A DNA stretch of 30,054 nucleotides from Candidatus Saccharibacteria bacterium UBA3304 (GCA_002361425.1 DESW01000009.1:1-30054); one strand, 5' to 3'; numbered from the stretch's first letter, positions 1 through 8,956 are shown. Notes: a model not told the origin generated them from the sequence alone. Numbers and translations are program-made.

Positions 1-28
1 AAAAAACAACCCCGCACGGGGTTGTTTT
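1..28 (-). terminator. Rho-independent terminator of the unknown gene at 37-1212
   Basis: Bases 3-14 and 17-28 are perfect reverse complements (core ACCCCG/CGGGGT). On the minus strand the hairpin is followed by six T (1-6). It lies just after the stop of the minus-strand gene at 37. It could also work weakly on the plus strand. Confidence 0.85.
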
Positions 29-36
29 AAGCAATT

Positions 37-1212
37 CTAATCTTTGTTAAGCAACTGCCTTATGACCTGCTCATCTATTCCGATATGATCCTTGATATCT
101 TTAGCCAAAGAATCGTCATTTAGTCTATCGTCAAAGACCGTCTGAAGATTTTCCAAACTCAGCTTGCCACCATTCTTAAGGGATTCGGCAATTCCTTCAA
201 GGCTCTTCCTTAGCTCTTGCATCTCCGCATCTTCAGCGGCAACCGCTCTTTCTTGCAAAATTTCATTGCGCTTCGCATCGAGGATGTTGATTTTATTATC
301 CAAGTCATCTGCATCACCAATATCGCGTACAACATCACGCATGATATTCAACGCATTCCTCGCCTCATCCTTGCTTGGACCTCTTCTCCGTATTGCATTT
401 TTCATCTCTTCAATACTCGAATATCCCGTGTGCTCCAAAAAGATCGCAGCATCATCCTCGTCTTCTTCCGACCATTCAACCATATGTTCGAGGTCATGGA
501 CATCTTCCCATTCTTCTTCACTTCGCTGATTATCATTGAATAGTAGCGATAAAGCGGTCTCTATTCGAGACGGAATATTAGAATTCTCCGCCTTATTTTC
601 AAAAGTGAAATCAATTTCACTAACAAAAGGCGGATAATATTCACCTCTAGTGAAGCCGTCGATTGTAACCGTGCCGCCCTCATCACTAAAATCGTTTTTG
701 CTGTTATATCCGCGGCCTATCTTCATTAAATAGCGTTTTTCATCAGGTTTCGGCAACCTAACGTCATCTCGCTCGCGATTATTGTATTCGTCACTCGTAA
801 TCGCCTTCAGGACTATCATCCCGCTGTCGATTTTACATATTCCCGAACTTCCACCGCTAAAATTTATATCGTAATTCGGATCGTCGACCGCCTTACCGAG
901 TGGCTCCGAGAAACCAGAAAGCATATCTCGCCATTCTTTTTGAAGCTTTAGTTTTTCCAGAGCTCCTTCTATCTCGCTAAGCGTAGTATACTTCTCGGCA
1001 ATACTTTTTTCTTCCACCGAATCCGGAGTCGTCTCATCCTCGATAATCGGGCCAGTCCTTAATTCATCCCAAGTAGACCCACTTTTATTATCTTCTTTGT
1101 CCAAACCAGCGTCATTCTCTGCCCAAGTCGAACCACTGCCGAAGTCGAAACTTGCCCATGGAGACGGATTATTATTTTCATTGCCCGAGTCGTTCTTAGC
1201 ATACTCGCCCAT
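37..1212 (-). CDS. Hypothetical acidic soluble protein
   Basis: 391 residues; I do not recognise a family. No signal peptide or membrane segment is visible, so it is probably cytoplasmic. The first 70 residues are Asn/Ser/Asp/Glu-rich and look disordered, with a short motif given twice (GSGSTWAEND and SGSTWDEL). A middle part (about 105-215) mixes Gly-rich turns and beta-like segments, including KRYLMKIGRGYN. The C-terminal third (from about 270) is charged and helical, probably coiled coil. The start is firm: AGGAGG at 1218-1223 sits five bases before ATG, and TATAAT lies at 1239-1244. The gene follows the pilus operon on the same strand with only 40 bases between, so readthrough from pilB is possible, but it has its own promoter and terminator. 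A role in pili is not shown. Confidence 0.85.
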   Translation of the reverse strand: MGEYAKNDSGNENNNPSPWASFDFGSGSTWAENDAGLDKEDNKSGSTWDELRTGPIIEDETTPDSVEEKSIAEKYTTLSEIEGALEKLKLQKEWRDMLSGFSEPLGKAVDDPNYDINFSGGSSGICKIDSGMIVLKAITSDEYNNRERDDVRLPKPDEKRYLMKIGRGYNSKNDFSDEGGTVTIDGFTRGEYYPPFVSEIDFTFENKAENSNIPSRIETALSLLFNDNQRSEEEWEDVHDLEHMVEWSEEDEDDAAIFLEHTGYSSIEEMKNAIRRRGPSKDEARNALNIMRDVVRDIGDADDLDNKINILDAKRNEILQERAVAAEDAEMQELRKSLEGIAESLKNGGKLSLENLQTVFDDRLNDDSLAKDIKDHIGIDEQVIRQLLNKD

Positions 1213-1238
1213 AACAACCTCCTGATTTGTTTGTCTTT

Positions 1239-1244
1239 ATTATA
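1239..1244 (-). promoter_or_regulatory. -10 box for the 37-1212 gene
   Basis: TATAAT on the minus strand, 26 bases before the ATG, with AGGAGG between. No convincing -35 box is seen; that position lies in the 3' end of pilB. Confidence 0.6.
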
Positions 1245-1252
1245 GCCTAAAA

Positions 1253-3007
1253 CTACGCCAAATCTGACGCAACACGGTTCACTTCGTCCATCGTTGTAAG
1301 GCCAGTAAGCGCCTTAAGCGTACCATCCTGGCGCATCGTAATCGTACCCTTCATCTTTGCAACGCGCATAATATCGCCAGACGTTGCGTGAGCAACAATC
1401 AACTTCTGAATATCATCATCAACCGAAATCGTCTCATAGAGACCAACACGACCTTTATAACCACCAGGGGCATCCTCAGTCTCAATACCCTTCACCATCG
1501 TAAAGCTTGGGCTAGTTGCTAGCGGCAAGGTGCCATAACCCATCGCCTCAGACTTAGGCGCAACTTCTGCGGCCGACTGTGGCAACAAATTACCAACAAT
1601 CTGTTTAATCGAAGCAGTCTCAAGGTCAGTCGTCATGTGAGTTTCGCGGCGTTCTGCAACGCGACGAGCAAGACGCTGACCAATAACCGTATTCAAAGTC
1701 GAAGCAATCAAGAATGGCTCGATACCCATATCGAGAAGACGAGGCAAAATACCTGCAGCCGAGTTGGTGTGCAAAGTCGAGAACACCAAGTGACCAGTCA
1801 AAGCCGCCTGAACCGCAAGGTTAGCCGTTTCTGCATCGCGAATCTCACCGACCATCACTACGTCAGGGTCCTGACGCAAGATAGAACGTAGACCGGAAGC
1901 GAAGGTAAGACCAGCATCGGTGTTAATCTGGATCTGATTTACACCGTCCATCTTATACTCGACTGGATCCTCGAGTGTGACAATATTAATCGTTTCATTC
2001 TTAATCTTCTTAATCAAAGCATAGAGCGTAGTAGACTTACCGGAACCCGTAGGACCAGAGGTAAGAATCATACCGTTCGGACGTGAAATACCCTCCAAGA
2101 CGTCCTTGAGAGCGCGGCCGCACATACCCATCGACTCAACTTCCATCGAGGTACCGGATTTATCCAAAAGACGAATAACCACCTGCTCGCCCCAGACTAC
2201 TGGCGAAGTAGCAATACGAAGGTCAATCTCATTATCATTCACAATCACAGCAAACTGACCATCCTGCGGGATGCGATGCTCATCAATCTTCAAACGCGCC
2301 ATAATCTTGATGCGCGAAATCAACGCTGGTTCAATCGACTTTGGCAGCTCCATCGTCTTACGAAGCACACCATCGATACGACAACGAATGACCAAAGATT
2401 TCTCGAGTGGCTCGATATGAATATCTGAAGCCTTAGACTTTGCAGCATAATCAAGAATCGAAGTAAGCGCCTTAGAGATTGGCGAGTCCTGCGTGATCGT
2501 CTGGGCTTCAGAGCTATGCTTCTTCTCTGCTTCCTCTTTCTTTGCAACCTTGTCGACGTCTTTAAGGTCGGCGACGTACTGCATCATTGCGTTCGCAATA
2601 CCCGCTTCCGACGTCATAATCGGGCGTACAGGCATCTTTACGAGCGTAGAGATGTAATCCATGCGCTGAATGTTGGTTGGATCCAACACGGCCACAACGA
2701 GCTGACCCGCCTGGAGGCCAAGCGGTACAACTTTCTGACGTTCCGCAATTTCCTGCGGAATCTTCAATAACTTCTCTTTATCGAACTTAATATTGCGAAG
2801 ATCGATATACGGAGTCTTTGTAACAATTGCAGTGGCATGCTGAATTGCGTCATCAGCAGCGAGGTTCTTGGCTTTCAGGGCCGCCAAAATAGGCTGTCCA
2901 CTCTTCTGGACCTCCATATAAGCCTTCTTGACTAAAGCGGCATCAACAAGACCGTCTTCGACAAGAAGATTTACTACACTATCTTGTTGCTCTTTCGAGA
3001 GCAGCAT
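1253..3007 (-). CDS. pilB: Type IV pilus assembly ATPase PilB/GspE
   Basis: 584-residue secretion ATPase that powers pilus extension from the cytoplasmic face of the membrane. Residues 1-150 form the GspE/MshEN N-terminal domain. The motor domain has a Walker A motif GPTGSGKST at 318-326, a Walker B region DVVMVGEIRD at 383-392, and the His box at HTN 413-415. The usual tetracysteine zinc site of PilB/GspE is missing: the segment after LARRV (about 450-490) has no cysteines. The ATG overlaps the stop of the upstream small gene (TAATG), so it is the last gene of the pilM-pilN-pilO-small-pilB operon and is probably translationally coupled. No PilT, PilC, prepilin or prepilin peptidase is present in the window. 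The family assignment is certain; pilus extension as its role is inferred from the neighbours. Confidence 0.97.
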   Translation of the reverse strand: MLLSKEQQDSVVNLLVEDGLVDAALVKKAYMEVQKSGQPILAALKAKNLAADDAIQHATAIVTKTPYIDLRNIKFDKEKLLKIPQEIAERQKVVPLGLQAGQLVVAVLDPTNIQRMDYISTLVKMPVRPIMTSEAGIANAMMQYVADLKDVDKVAKKEEAEKKHSSEAQTITQDSPISKALTSILDYAAKSKASDIHIEPLEKSLVIRCRIDGVLRKTMELPKSIEPALISRIKIMARLKIDEHRIPQDGQFAVIVNDNEIDLRIATSPVVWGEQVVIRLLDKSGTSMEVESMGMCGRALKDVLEGISRPNGMILTSGPTGSGKSTTLYALIKKIKNETINIVTLEDPVEYKMDGVNQIQINTDAGLTFASGLRSILRQDPDVVMVGEIRDAETANLAVQAALTGHLVFSTLHTNSAAGILPRLLDMGIEPFLIASTLNTVIGQRLARRVAERRETHMTTDLETASIKQIVGNLLPQSAAEVAPKSEAMGYGTLPLATSPSFTMVKGIETEDAPGGYKGRVGLYETISVDDDIQKLIVAHATSGDIMRVAKMKGTITMRQDGTLKALTGLTTMDEVNRVASDLA

Positions 3008-3363
3008 TACTCATCTCCAGTGTCAGAGCTATCGTCGCTCTTGTCCGCGTCCGTATCGTCCTGGCTATCTTCGTCTTTTTCACTGTCGCTAAGGCCTTCT
3101 TTAGGCACACAAACATGCTTAGCCTCGTTCCACTCTTCGAGCGGGCCACAGTTACCAACATAGACCTCAACCGTAGGGTTCAAGGCATACGGGTTAAAGG
3201 TTTCAATATCTGGATCCTGAACATTAGCATCAATCTTGTTCATGTAAGAGATATTCTCTACTCTCTCGTTAGGGTCGCCAAGAATAGCATTACCCAGGAA
3301 GTAAGAAACAACAACCGAGATAGAAGCTACCAAGATAACCAATGCTATATCTGAGTTTTTCAT
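3007..3363 (-). CDS. Small membrane-anchored protein of the pilus operon
   Basis: 118 residues with one N-terminal membrane helix (about 7-27, IALVILVASISVVVSYFLG), then a short outside domain with two cysteines (CGPLEEWNEAKHVC) that could form a disulfide, and an acidic Asp/Ser/Glu tail of about 25 residues. It overlaps pilO by four bases (ATGA) and pilB by one (TAATG), so the operon link is strong. Its place between pilO and pilB is where a PilP-like lipoprotein might be expected, but there is no lipobox and no sequence likeness that I can recognise. A structural part of the inner-membrane pilus platform is a reasonable guess only. Confidence 0.85.
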   Translation of the reverse strand: MKNSDIALVILVASISVVVSYFLGNAILGDPNERVENISYMNKIDANVQDPDIETFNPYALNPTVEVYVGNCGPLEEWNEAKHVCVPKEGLSDSEKDEDSQDDTDADKSDDSSDTGDE

Positions 3364-4238
3364 TTCTTAGACTTCTTTCCCGAGCTCTTTTTACCTGTGC
3401 ATTTATCGCTCGTATCATCTGCACAGACCTTCTTGGATTGTTTTTCTATACCAGCCGTACTAGAGTAATAAGCTCTAAACGTTGTATGCAACTCAATCGA
3501 TTCGGAGTCTCTAGAGTCGCCAGAGAACGTAATCGATGCTGAAGCGATATCATAGTTACGGATAGAATTCTCAATCGTATCAAGCGCCTTATGGACGCGA
3601 TAGGTCGTATCGTCAATCGACAAGGAAGCGCCGATTGGCTTCAAAGATGTCTGAACAGGCGTACCATTTTCGTCATACAAAGTAGCGTTTTCAACGTCGG
3701 CACCAGAGATACCTTCAATCTGAATTGCGCCATCGCTCCAAAGGAGAAGCTGGTTCAAGCTAGCAAGTGTAGCCTCAACGTTTTCCTTAGAAGGAATCGC
3801 ATCAGGAATCACACGAAGCGAGGTACAGATACGTGCAAGCTCAATATCGCTTACAACACTAGTTTCTTCGTCGCTGCTCTCACCTTCCTCATCACCGTTA
3901 AGCTTATTAGTAAGCTTCATGCAGTCGGCTGCACGCGTACGGCTAACGACCTCAAGCTTTTCATCGCTCTTCAAAGATTCGACCTTGTCCTTAATCGTGT
4001 TAAGGCTAGTCTGAATCGACTTATAATCCTTAATAATCGTATCTTTCTCGCCAATTAGTTTTCCATTAAATGCGATAACCTTAGCGAAGTAAATGATACT
4101 TACAACGGTAACACCCAAGATTACGGATGTGCCACAAACGGCGAGCAGCATATTGCGCTGAGCTTTATCAATTCTAGCCCATTTGCCAAATGCTACACCT
4201 TTGCCTTTGCCTTTTTGAGCGTCAGTTTTGCCTGCCAT
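3360..4238 (-). CDS. pilO: PilO-like type IV pilus alignment protein
   Basis: 292 residues. A short basic cytoplasmic N-terminus precedes one membrane helix (about 29-52). A coiled-coil stretch follows (about 55-90), then an outside domain (about 120-260), giving the layout of PilO. The end is rich in Lys and Ser. PilO pairs with PilN to form the inner-membrane alignment ring linked to PilM. The ATG overlaps the pilN stop (TAATG), and its own stop is TGA in an ATGA overlap with the next gene, which shows UGA is a true stop in this genome. Sequence identity to PilO is weak; the call rests on topology and operon order M-N-O. Confidence 0.8.
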   Translation of the reverse strand: MAGKTDAQKGKGKGVAFGKWARIDKAQRNMLLAVCGTSVILGVTVVSIIYFAKVIAFNGKLIGEKDTIIKDYKSIQTSLNTIKDKVESLKSDEKLEVVSRTRAADCMKLTNKLNGDEEGESSDEETSVVSDIELARICTSLRVIPDAIPSKENVEATLASLNQLLLWSDGAIQIEGISGADVENATLYDENGTPVQTSLKPIGASLSIDDTTYRVHKALDTIENSIRNYDIASASITFSGDSRDSESIELHTTFRAYYSSTAGIEKQSKKVCADDTSDKCTGKKSSGKKSKK

Positions 4239-5443
4239 TATTTTGTGCCCTCCGTGTCATGTGCTGCTTCAGTAAACATACCGCTGATCTGGATGTAGCT
4301 ATCCGTCACATTCTGGCGGGTAGGACCAACAATCATCATATGTTTATTCGAAGATAGGAATACAGCGTGCGTAATAGTTAACGTAGAGGAGAATGAAAGG
4401 ACCATGTTCTCGTCGCTATCACGACCATAGGCGGAATCGCCGATGTATGGTTCTTCGGAGAGAAGCGGACATTTCTCAAGCGTTGCAGCTTCGTCAAACT
4501 TGCCTTCACCGTCATACTGCAAACACTTACTCTCGAAGTAATAACCTCTTACCTTCTCTGCATCAGCAGACGCGTAGCGGTCGTTACCCTCTTTGTATTT
4601 CTCTAGATCGTTGGTGTCATTGTAAGTACGGCGAATGCGAATATCTTTCTTCTCATTCTCGGACTTCTTAGTTTCTTCCTTATCCTCATCGGTAGTCGTA
4701 GTCGTACCGGCAGGGTTCTCATCTAGGAGATTGTCGATAGTTTTGTCGGAAGTTTCTTCCTTCTCTTCTTCTACCATTGGCGCTTCACAGCCTGGCGTAC
4801 CTTTATGATAGATACCGTAAGTAATGCTGTTTTCAGTAACCTCAGTAATACAGTAGCTAGGAATTGCTACATAATTACCCTCTTCGTCACGGCGCATATA
4901 AGTACCGTAATCGTAATAGGTACGAGTTGCATTCTTCTTGAAGGCCTCAAGTGCGCGATAACCAATGTTGTTATCTGCATAACCAAGTGCATCGAAGTAC
5001 AAAGTATTGTTATTAATATCAGTGTTAATTTCGCTGATCTTTACTGTGTTCTCATCGCCCTTTTCTTTGTTTGGCAAAATAGTGCCAAGAATATTAAACA
5101 CGCGAGAGAACTTAATCTTATTCTGGTTAAGAAGCGAGAGATTCTTCATCTGATCCTGAATGGTTAGATACTCTTCCTCGTTCTCGAACTTCATAATTGC
5201 GGTACCATACTTGTTATCGCATTTCTTTGAGCTCTTTGGAATCTTGCCATCAGAACGGCAAGCCATTTCTTCGTCTTGTGCAGCTAGAGCGAGACCCTGA
5301 CCACCAGTAATACTGAGCATAATCATGAATACGCCACCGCATGACGCAGCAACGATTACGCAAATCAAGAAAACTAGGTTACGGAGTTTGAGTTTCTTGA
5401 TTAACTCGGATTTTACATCTGGCACTAAGCTAATTTCGTACAT
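4238..5443 (-). CDS. pilN: PilN-like type IV pilus assembly protein, enlarged
   Basis: 401 residues. The N-terminus MYEISLVPDVKSELI matches the short cytoplasmic segment of PilN that binds PilM, and is followed by a membrane helix (about 23-47). The outside part is about twice the size usual for PilN (around 200 residues in total in proteobacteria). It includes a charged, low-complexity Glu/Lys/Thr stretch (about 225-270) that splits two folded regions. Its ATG lies three bases after the pilM stop, and its stop overlaps the pilO start. The role as PilM partner in the inner-membrane platform follows from family and order; the job of the inserted acidic region is unknown. Confidence 0.82.
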   Translation of the reverse strand: MYEISLVPDVKSELIKKLKLRNLVFLICVIVAASCGGVFMIMLSITGGQGLALAAQDEEMACRSDGKIPKSSKKCDNKYGTAIMKFENEEEYLTIQDQMKNLSLLNQNKIKFSRVFNILGTILPNKEKGDENTVKISEINTDINNNTLYFDALGYADNNIGYRALEAFKKNATRTYYDYGTYMRRDEEGNYVAIPSYCITEVTENSITYGIYHKGTPGCEAPMVEEEKEETSDKTIDNLLDENPAGTTTTTDEDKEETKKSENEKKDIRIRRTYNDTNDLEKYKEGNDRYASADAEKVRGYYFESKCLQYDGEGKFDEAATLEKCPLLSEEPYIGDSAYGRDSDENMVLSFSSTLTITHAVFLSSNKHMMIVGPTRQNVTDSYIQISGMFTEAAHDTEGTK

Positions 5444-5446
5444 AAC

Positions 5447-6493
5447 TTACCTCGAATTTGACCTTTCTGCCAAGCCAATTGCAACGGCGAACTCTGCTGC
5501 GACTTGAGAGAGTGCCTGCTGCTGCTGAGGCGTTACTTTTACCATCTGCCATGGGTTGCCCTGAATCGTCTGAATACCAGTCTTAGCTTCGATATACTCT
5601 GCCATGAATGGAATCACGCCAGCAAAGCCAGAGAGGACGATGCCGCCAACTGGAACATTTGGATACTTGGTCTGGAAGAAGCGTACGGATTTCGTAAGCT
5701 CAGATGCGAAGTTCTCAAGCGTACTATCAAGCGCCTTGAAGACCTGGCCATCAAGCTTATCCTGCGCGAGACCGAATTTCAAAATAAACTGGCGTGCCTG
5801 GCTCTCTTTTACATTAAGAGAGTTAGCAACCGTGCGAACGAGGACGGAAAGACCACCAGGAAGCATACGAACGAGGCGTGGTGCGCCATAGACCATCGAA
5901 AGATCGGTCGAATCTTCGCCGAAGTCGATAATCAAGCGTGCATCGTTCAATCCTGGAGGAGTTAGCGAGCGAGACATTGCAATTGGTTCTGGTTCCTGAG
6001 CAATCAGGTTGAAGCCAAAGCTTTCAACGCCTTCCATGCGTTCCTCTGCATACTTAATCGAAGTACAGGACAACAGCACTTCTGTCACTGAAGGATCGTT
6101 AGGGCTTGGGCCCAAGATAACGAAGTCGACCTTCGCATCTTCTACCGGCATCGGAATATACTGATCGATGTGGTATTTAACAACCTTTTCGATTGATTTT
6201 TTATCTTGTGTTGTAACCTCAATAATCGTCGTAAAGGTCTTGTTGGAAGGAAGACCCAAAGCGATATTCTTGGTTTTAATGCCAGCCTGCTCTGCGGCCT
6301 GGACAATCGTTTCTCCCAAACGACGCTTACCAGCATCGCTGCTATCTTGAAGAATTTGACGACTCACTGGAACGTATGCGAAACGCTGCAAAACCCAGCC
6401 GTGCTGGACGTTGCCGGACAATTCGATCATCCTCAATGCATCGGATCCTATATCTAAGGCGAAGAAGTCGCCCACCCCATAACCTAGACTCAT
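5447..6493 (-). CDS. pilM: Type IV pilus assembly protein PilM, actin-like ATPase
   Basis: 348 residues with the actin/FtsA-like fold. The first phosphate loop is FFALDIGSDALRMIEL near residue 10 and the second is LIIDFGEDSTDLSMVYG near residue 190. A third glycine-rich region is GGIVLSGFAGVIPFM near 285. PilM binds the cytoplasmic tail of PilN and couples the platform to the motor. It is the first gene of the pilus operon. The predicted transcription start falls on or beside the ATG and no ribosome site precedes it, so the mRNA is probably leaderless. There are 42 bases to the ychF stop upstream. Confidence 0.95.
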   Translation of the reverse strand: MSLGYGVGDFFALDIGSDALRMIELSGNVQHGWVLQRFAYVPVSRQILQDSSDAGKRRLGETIVQAAEQAGIKTKNIALGLPSNKTFTTIIEVTTQDKKSIEKVVKYHIDQYIPMPVEDAKVDFVILGPSPNDPSVTEVLLSCTSIKYAEERMEGVESFGFNLIAQEPEPIAMSRSLTPPGLNDARLIIDFGEDSTDLSMVYGAPRLVRMLPGGLSVLVRTVANSLNVKESQARQFILKFGLAQDKLDGQVFKALDSTLENFASELTKSVRFFQTKYPNVPVGGIVLSGFAGVIPFMAEYIEAKTGIQTIQGNPWQMVKVTPQQQQALSQVAAEFAVAIGLAERSNSR

Positions 6494-6499
6494 ACCAAA

Positions 6500-6529
6500 A
6501 TTATAGCATAAGCACTAATAGAAAAACAA
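6500..6529 (-). promoter_or_regulatory. Promoter of the pilus operon, probably leaderless
   Basis: Minus strand: TTGTTT (6524-6529), 18 bases, then extended -10 TGCTATAAT (6508-6500). Only six bases separate the -10 box from the pilM ATG, so transcription should begin at about the A of the start codon. Confidence 0.75.
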
Positions 6530-6535
6530 ATAATT

Positions 6536-7594
6536 TTATACGTTAAATTTAAATTCAACAACATCGCCGTCGCGCATCACGTAGTCTTTACCCTCTGTGC
6601 GCATCAAACCAGCCTCACGAACAGCCTTTTCTGAACCAAGGCGGACCAAGTCATCATAAGAACAAATCGTTGCCGCAATAAAGCCACGCTGGAAGTCGGT
6701 ATGAATTACACCTGCTGCCTCTGGCGCAGTTGCACCCTGCGGAATTGTCCAAGCACGCGTTTCTTTCTTACCGGCCGTCAGATAACTCTGAAGACCAAGC
6801 GTATCATAGGCAACATGCACGAGCTGCGTCAAACCATCCTCGGTAATGCCATAGCTATCGAGGAATTCGCGCTTCTCTTCTGGCGCCATATCAACCATCT
6901 CTGATTCTAGCTTTGCGTTCACGAAAACGCACTTTTGCGGCGCAACTAACGACGCTAGTTCTGCGCGCTTACTCTCATCGGCAAGCTCTGCTTCATCCAT
7001 GTTAAACATATAGAAAACTGGTTTCGCGGAAAGCAAATCAAGACCATCAACTGGATCAATATGCATCGAACCGCTCTTCAAGGCTTCAAGCGCCTTCGTA
7101 GCCTGCTCTACGCGCTTCGCAGCCTCTTTATCACCGCCACGCGCCTCTTTCTGCATCTTTGGCAAAGTTTTTTCCAAAGTCTCGATGTCTGCCAAAGCTA
7201 GCTCAGTCTCTACCGTCTCAATATCACGCTTTGGATCTGGACCACCTGCCACATGTGTCACATTCGCATCCGCAAAAGCACGCACAACATGGCAAATCAC
7301 CTTACATTCACGAATATTCGCCAGGAATTTATTACCGAGACCTTCGCCCTTCGACGCACCAGCAATCAAACCTGCAATATCAACAAATTCAACCGTTGCC
7401 GGAACAACCTTGTCCGATTCGTACATTTTTGCCAATACATTAAGACGCTCGTCAGGAACACCAACAATACCAGTATTTGGCTCAATCGTTGCGAACGGAT
7501 AATTTGCCGCAAGCGCGCCCGCATTTGTTAATGCATTGAAAAGCGTGCTCTTGCCAACATTTGCTAAACCAACAATTCCAATTTGTAAACTCAT
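6536..7594 (-). CDS. ychF: Ribosome-binding ATPase YchF (OLA1/Obg-like)
   Basis: 352 residues, close to the usual 363. The P-loop is GLANVGKST (9-17), the G3 motif is DIAGL (about 72-76), and the NKxD site is replaced by NMDEAEL, as in YchF proteins, which prefer ATP to GTP. The C-terminal TGS domain ends in the typical GKDYVMRDGDVVEFKFNV. It is a conserved cytoplasmic translation and stress factor. It is a separate transcription unit: a terminator for the upstream gene ends a few bases before its promoter. No ribosome site is present and the -10 box is seven bases from ATG, so it is predicted leaderless. Confidence 0.98.
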   Translation of the reverse strand: MSLQIGIVGLANVGKSTLFNALTNAGALAANYPFATIEPNTGIVGVPDERLNVLAKMYESDKVVPATVEFVDIAGLIAGASKGEGLGNKFLANIRECKVICHVVRAFADANVTHVAGGPDPKRDIETVETELALADIETLEKTLPKMQKEARGGDKEAAKRVEQATKALEALKSGSMHIDPVDGLDLLSAKPVFYMFNMDEAELADESKRAELASLVAPQKCVFVNAKLESEMVDMAPEEKREFLDSYGITEDGLTQLVHVAYDTLGLQSYLTAGKKETRAWTIPQGATAPEAAGVIHTDFQRGFIAATICSYDDLVRLGSEKAVREAGLMRTEGKDYVMRDGDVVEFKFNV

Positions 7595-7601
7595 ATCTGT
7601 T

Positions 7602-7610
7602 ATTTTACCA
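7602..7610 (-). promoter_or_regulatory. Extended -10 promoter of ychF, leaderless
   Basis: TGGTAAAAT on the minus strand, followed by seven bases (AACAGAT) and then ATG. The terminator T-run at 7612-7617 directly abuts it. Confidence 0.7.
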
Positions 7611-7611
7611 C

Positions 7612-7641
7612 AAAAAAGCCGCAGCTGATTGCCGCGGCTTT
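7612..7641 (-). terminator. Terminator of the 7646-8827 gene
   Basis: Stem AAAGCCGC (7615-7622) with GCGGCTTT (7634-7641), followed on the minus strand by a run of T (7612-7617). It starts five bases after the stop codon. Confidence 0.9.
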
Positions 7642-7645
7642 CCTT

Positions 7646-8827
7646 TTACTCTTCAGTATCGTCGGCAGTATCGTCCGTATCGTCAGCACCGTCAGTATCG
7701 TCGGTATCACTAGACTTATCGGCAGCTCCATCAGTCTTCTCTTCGGTCTCCTCTTCCTTCTCTTTCTCGGTCTTTGCTGGTGCGCCTTCAGAATTCTGAT
7801 TTAGCGACCAAGAATCTGGGACAGAGCTAATCAGACTCGAAGTCTTATCGACCAACTCTACTACTAGATAGTGTGTACGCTCATCCTCGGCTTCAAATAC
7901 ATACTCAAATACCCATTTCTTCGATTCAGAGTTGTAGAAGAAAACCTTATACATGTCATAAGTGCCATGTTTTTCGTTGGTCATTTGAGGCTGAGATGCG
8001 CCGGAGCTTTTCGCAGTATCAAGACGAAGCTTTGCAAAGTTTTCAGCGTTCATCCAAGTATTTGATGCAGAGTTAAGAGCAACCATATCGTTCTTCTCTT
8101 TATCTACATAGTTAAAGCTGCCATCTTTCTCTGCTTCTGGCATACGTACCCAGTCTTTAGGAACTGATACATAACCATGACTAGCCGTACCAATTCTCTG
8201 CATTTCAACAGTCGGCTCTGGTTCCGGTTCCGGATCAACCTGAGATTGATTGTTTTCTTTCTTACCAGAATCTTTCTTGCCGCCATTCATGACGAGCGCA
8301 ATTACTACCACTACTGCTGCAACCAAGATAATCGCAACAATAATACCGATAATAATCTTCGGATCAATTCTTTTGCGTTCTGCCTTTGCTACTGCCTCAC
8401 GTGCTGCTTCCTCAGCTGCCGCCTGCTCAATGCTAGAGCGTGGCGTGCCGGTCATTACTGGAGTTGCGCCAGGAGTCGTAGTGAATGAATCATAAACCGG
8501 TTCAGTAGCCATATTTTGCATGCTGCCCTGTACGCCAGTGTTTGGATCGTATGCTCCTTCAGTTGCCATCGTAACGTCAGCCTGTGCTGGAGCTGCTGCT
8601 GGCTGCTGCGCAAAATCTGGACGTGGCGCATCGGCACGAATTGCCGTACCCTGCACTACTTGACCATTACCATTGGAGATAGCATCCGCAGTTGCGACAC
8701 CATCATCAAAGCTGCCGAGAATCTCACTCATCCTACGAGACATCTCGGAATCCGGCTGCGCCGGTGCTGTCGGCTCAGGATTCCCACCCTGAACGTTCAA
8801 ATTTCCGTGAAATTGATCGTCATCCAT
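7646..8827 (-). CDS. Single-pass membrane protein with an outside PsbP-like domain
   Basis: 393 residues in four parts. An N-terminal region (1-150) is Gln/Ala/Pro-rich and looks disordered and cytoplasmic. One strong membrane helix follows (about 157-180, GIIVAIILVAAVVVVIALVM). A folded outside domain (about 210-345) starts YVSVPKDWVRM, a pattern typical of PsbP/Mog1-like lipid- or stress-linked domains. The tail is an acidic low-complexity Thr/Asp/Glu repeat (DDTDGADDTDDTADDTEE). The function is unknown; this topology is common in Saccharibacteria surface proteins. The start has only a weak AAAGAAAG ribosome site; the next in-frame ATG is far inside, so the first ATG is kept. It has its own terminator. 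Confidence 0.85.
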   Translation of the reverse strand: MDDDQFHGNLNVQGGNPEPTAPAQPDSEMSRRMSEILGSFDDGVATADAISNGNGQVVQGTAIRADAPRPDFAQQPAAAPAQADVTMATEGAYDPNTGVQGSMQNMATEPVYDSFTTTPGATPVMTGTPRSSIEQAAAEEAAREAVAKAERKRIDPKIIIGIIVAIILVAAVVVVIALVMNGGKKDSGKKENNQSQVDPEPEPEPTVEMQRIGTASHGYVSVPKDWVRMPEAEKDGSFNYVDKEKNDMVALNSASNTWMNAENFAKLRLDTAKSSGASQPQMTNEKHGTYDMYKVFFYNSESKKWVFEYVFEAEDERTHYLVVELVDKTSSLISSVPDSWSLNQNSEGAPAKTEKEKEEETEEKTDGAADKSSDTDDTDGADDTDDTADDTEE

Positions 8828-8893
8828 TTCGTTTTCTTTCTTTTTTAAGGCCTAATTAGTTTTAGACTACCAGAAAACGCTTATGCTGTCAAT

Positions 8894-8956
8894 TTAATCA
8901 AGCTTGCCGCGACGTAGTTTTAATACCTTATCAGCATGCTCCGCAACATGCTTAAA
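8894..8956 (-). pseudogene. Remnant of the C-terminal end of an ABC transporter ATPase
   Basis: Directly after the kinase stop, in another frame, about 20 codons read KHVAEHADKVLKLRRGKLD and a stop (TAA at 8894-8896). This is the pattern at the very end of LolD/MacB-type ABC ATPases (H-x-x-x-A-x-x-A-D-R/K-V-x-x-L-x-x-G-K/R). No Walker A, signature or Walker B motif is nearby, so only the tail remains. Such transporters often sit beside a two-component system like the one here. The likeness is recognised by eye over a short stretch, so chance is not excluded. Confidence 0.5.

Noticed and set aside
3360..3363. UGA read as glycine (code 25)
   Set aside because: UGA ends pilO in an ATGA overlap and ends the response regulator one base before the kinase start, so it is a normal stop.
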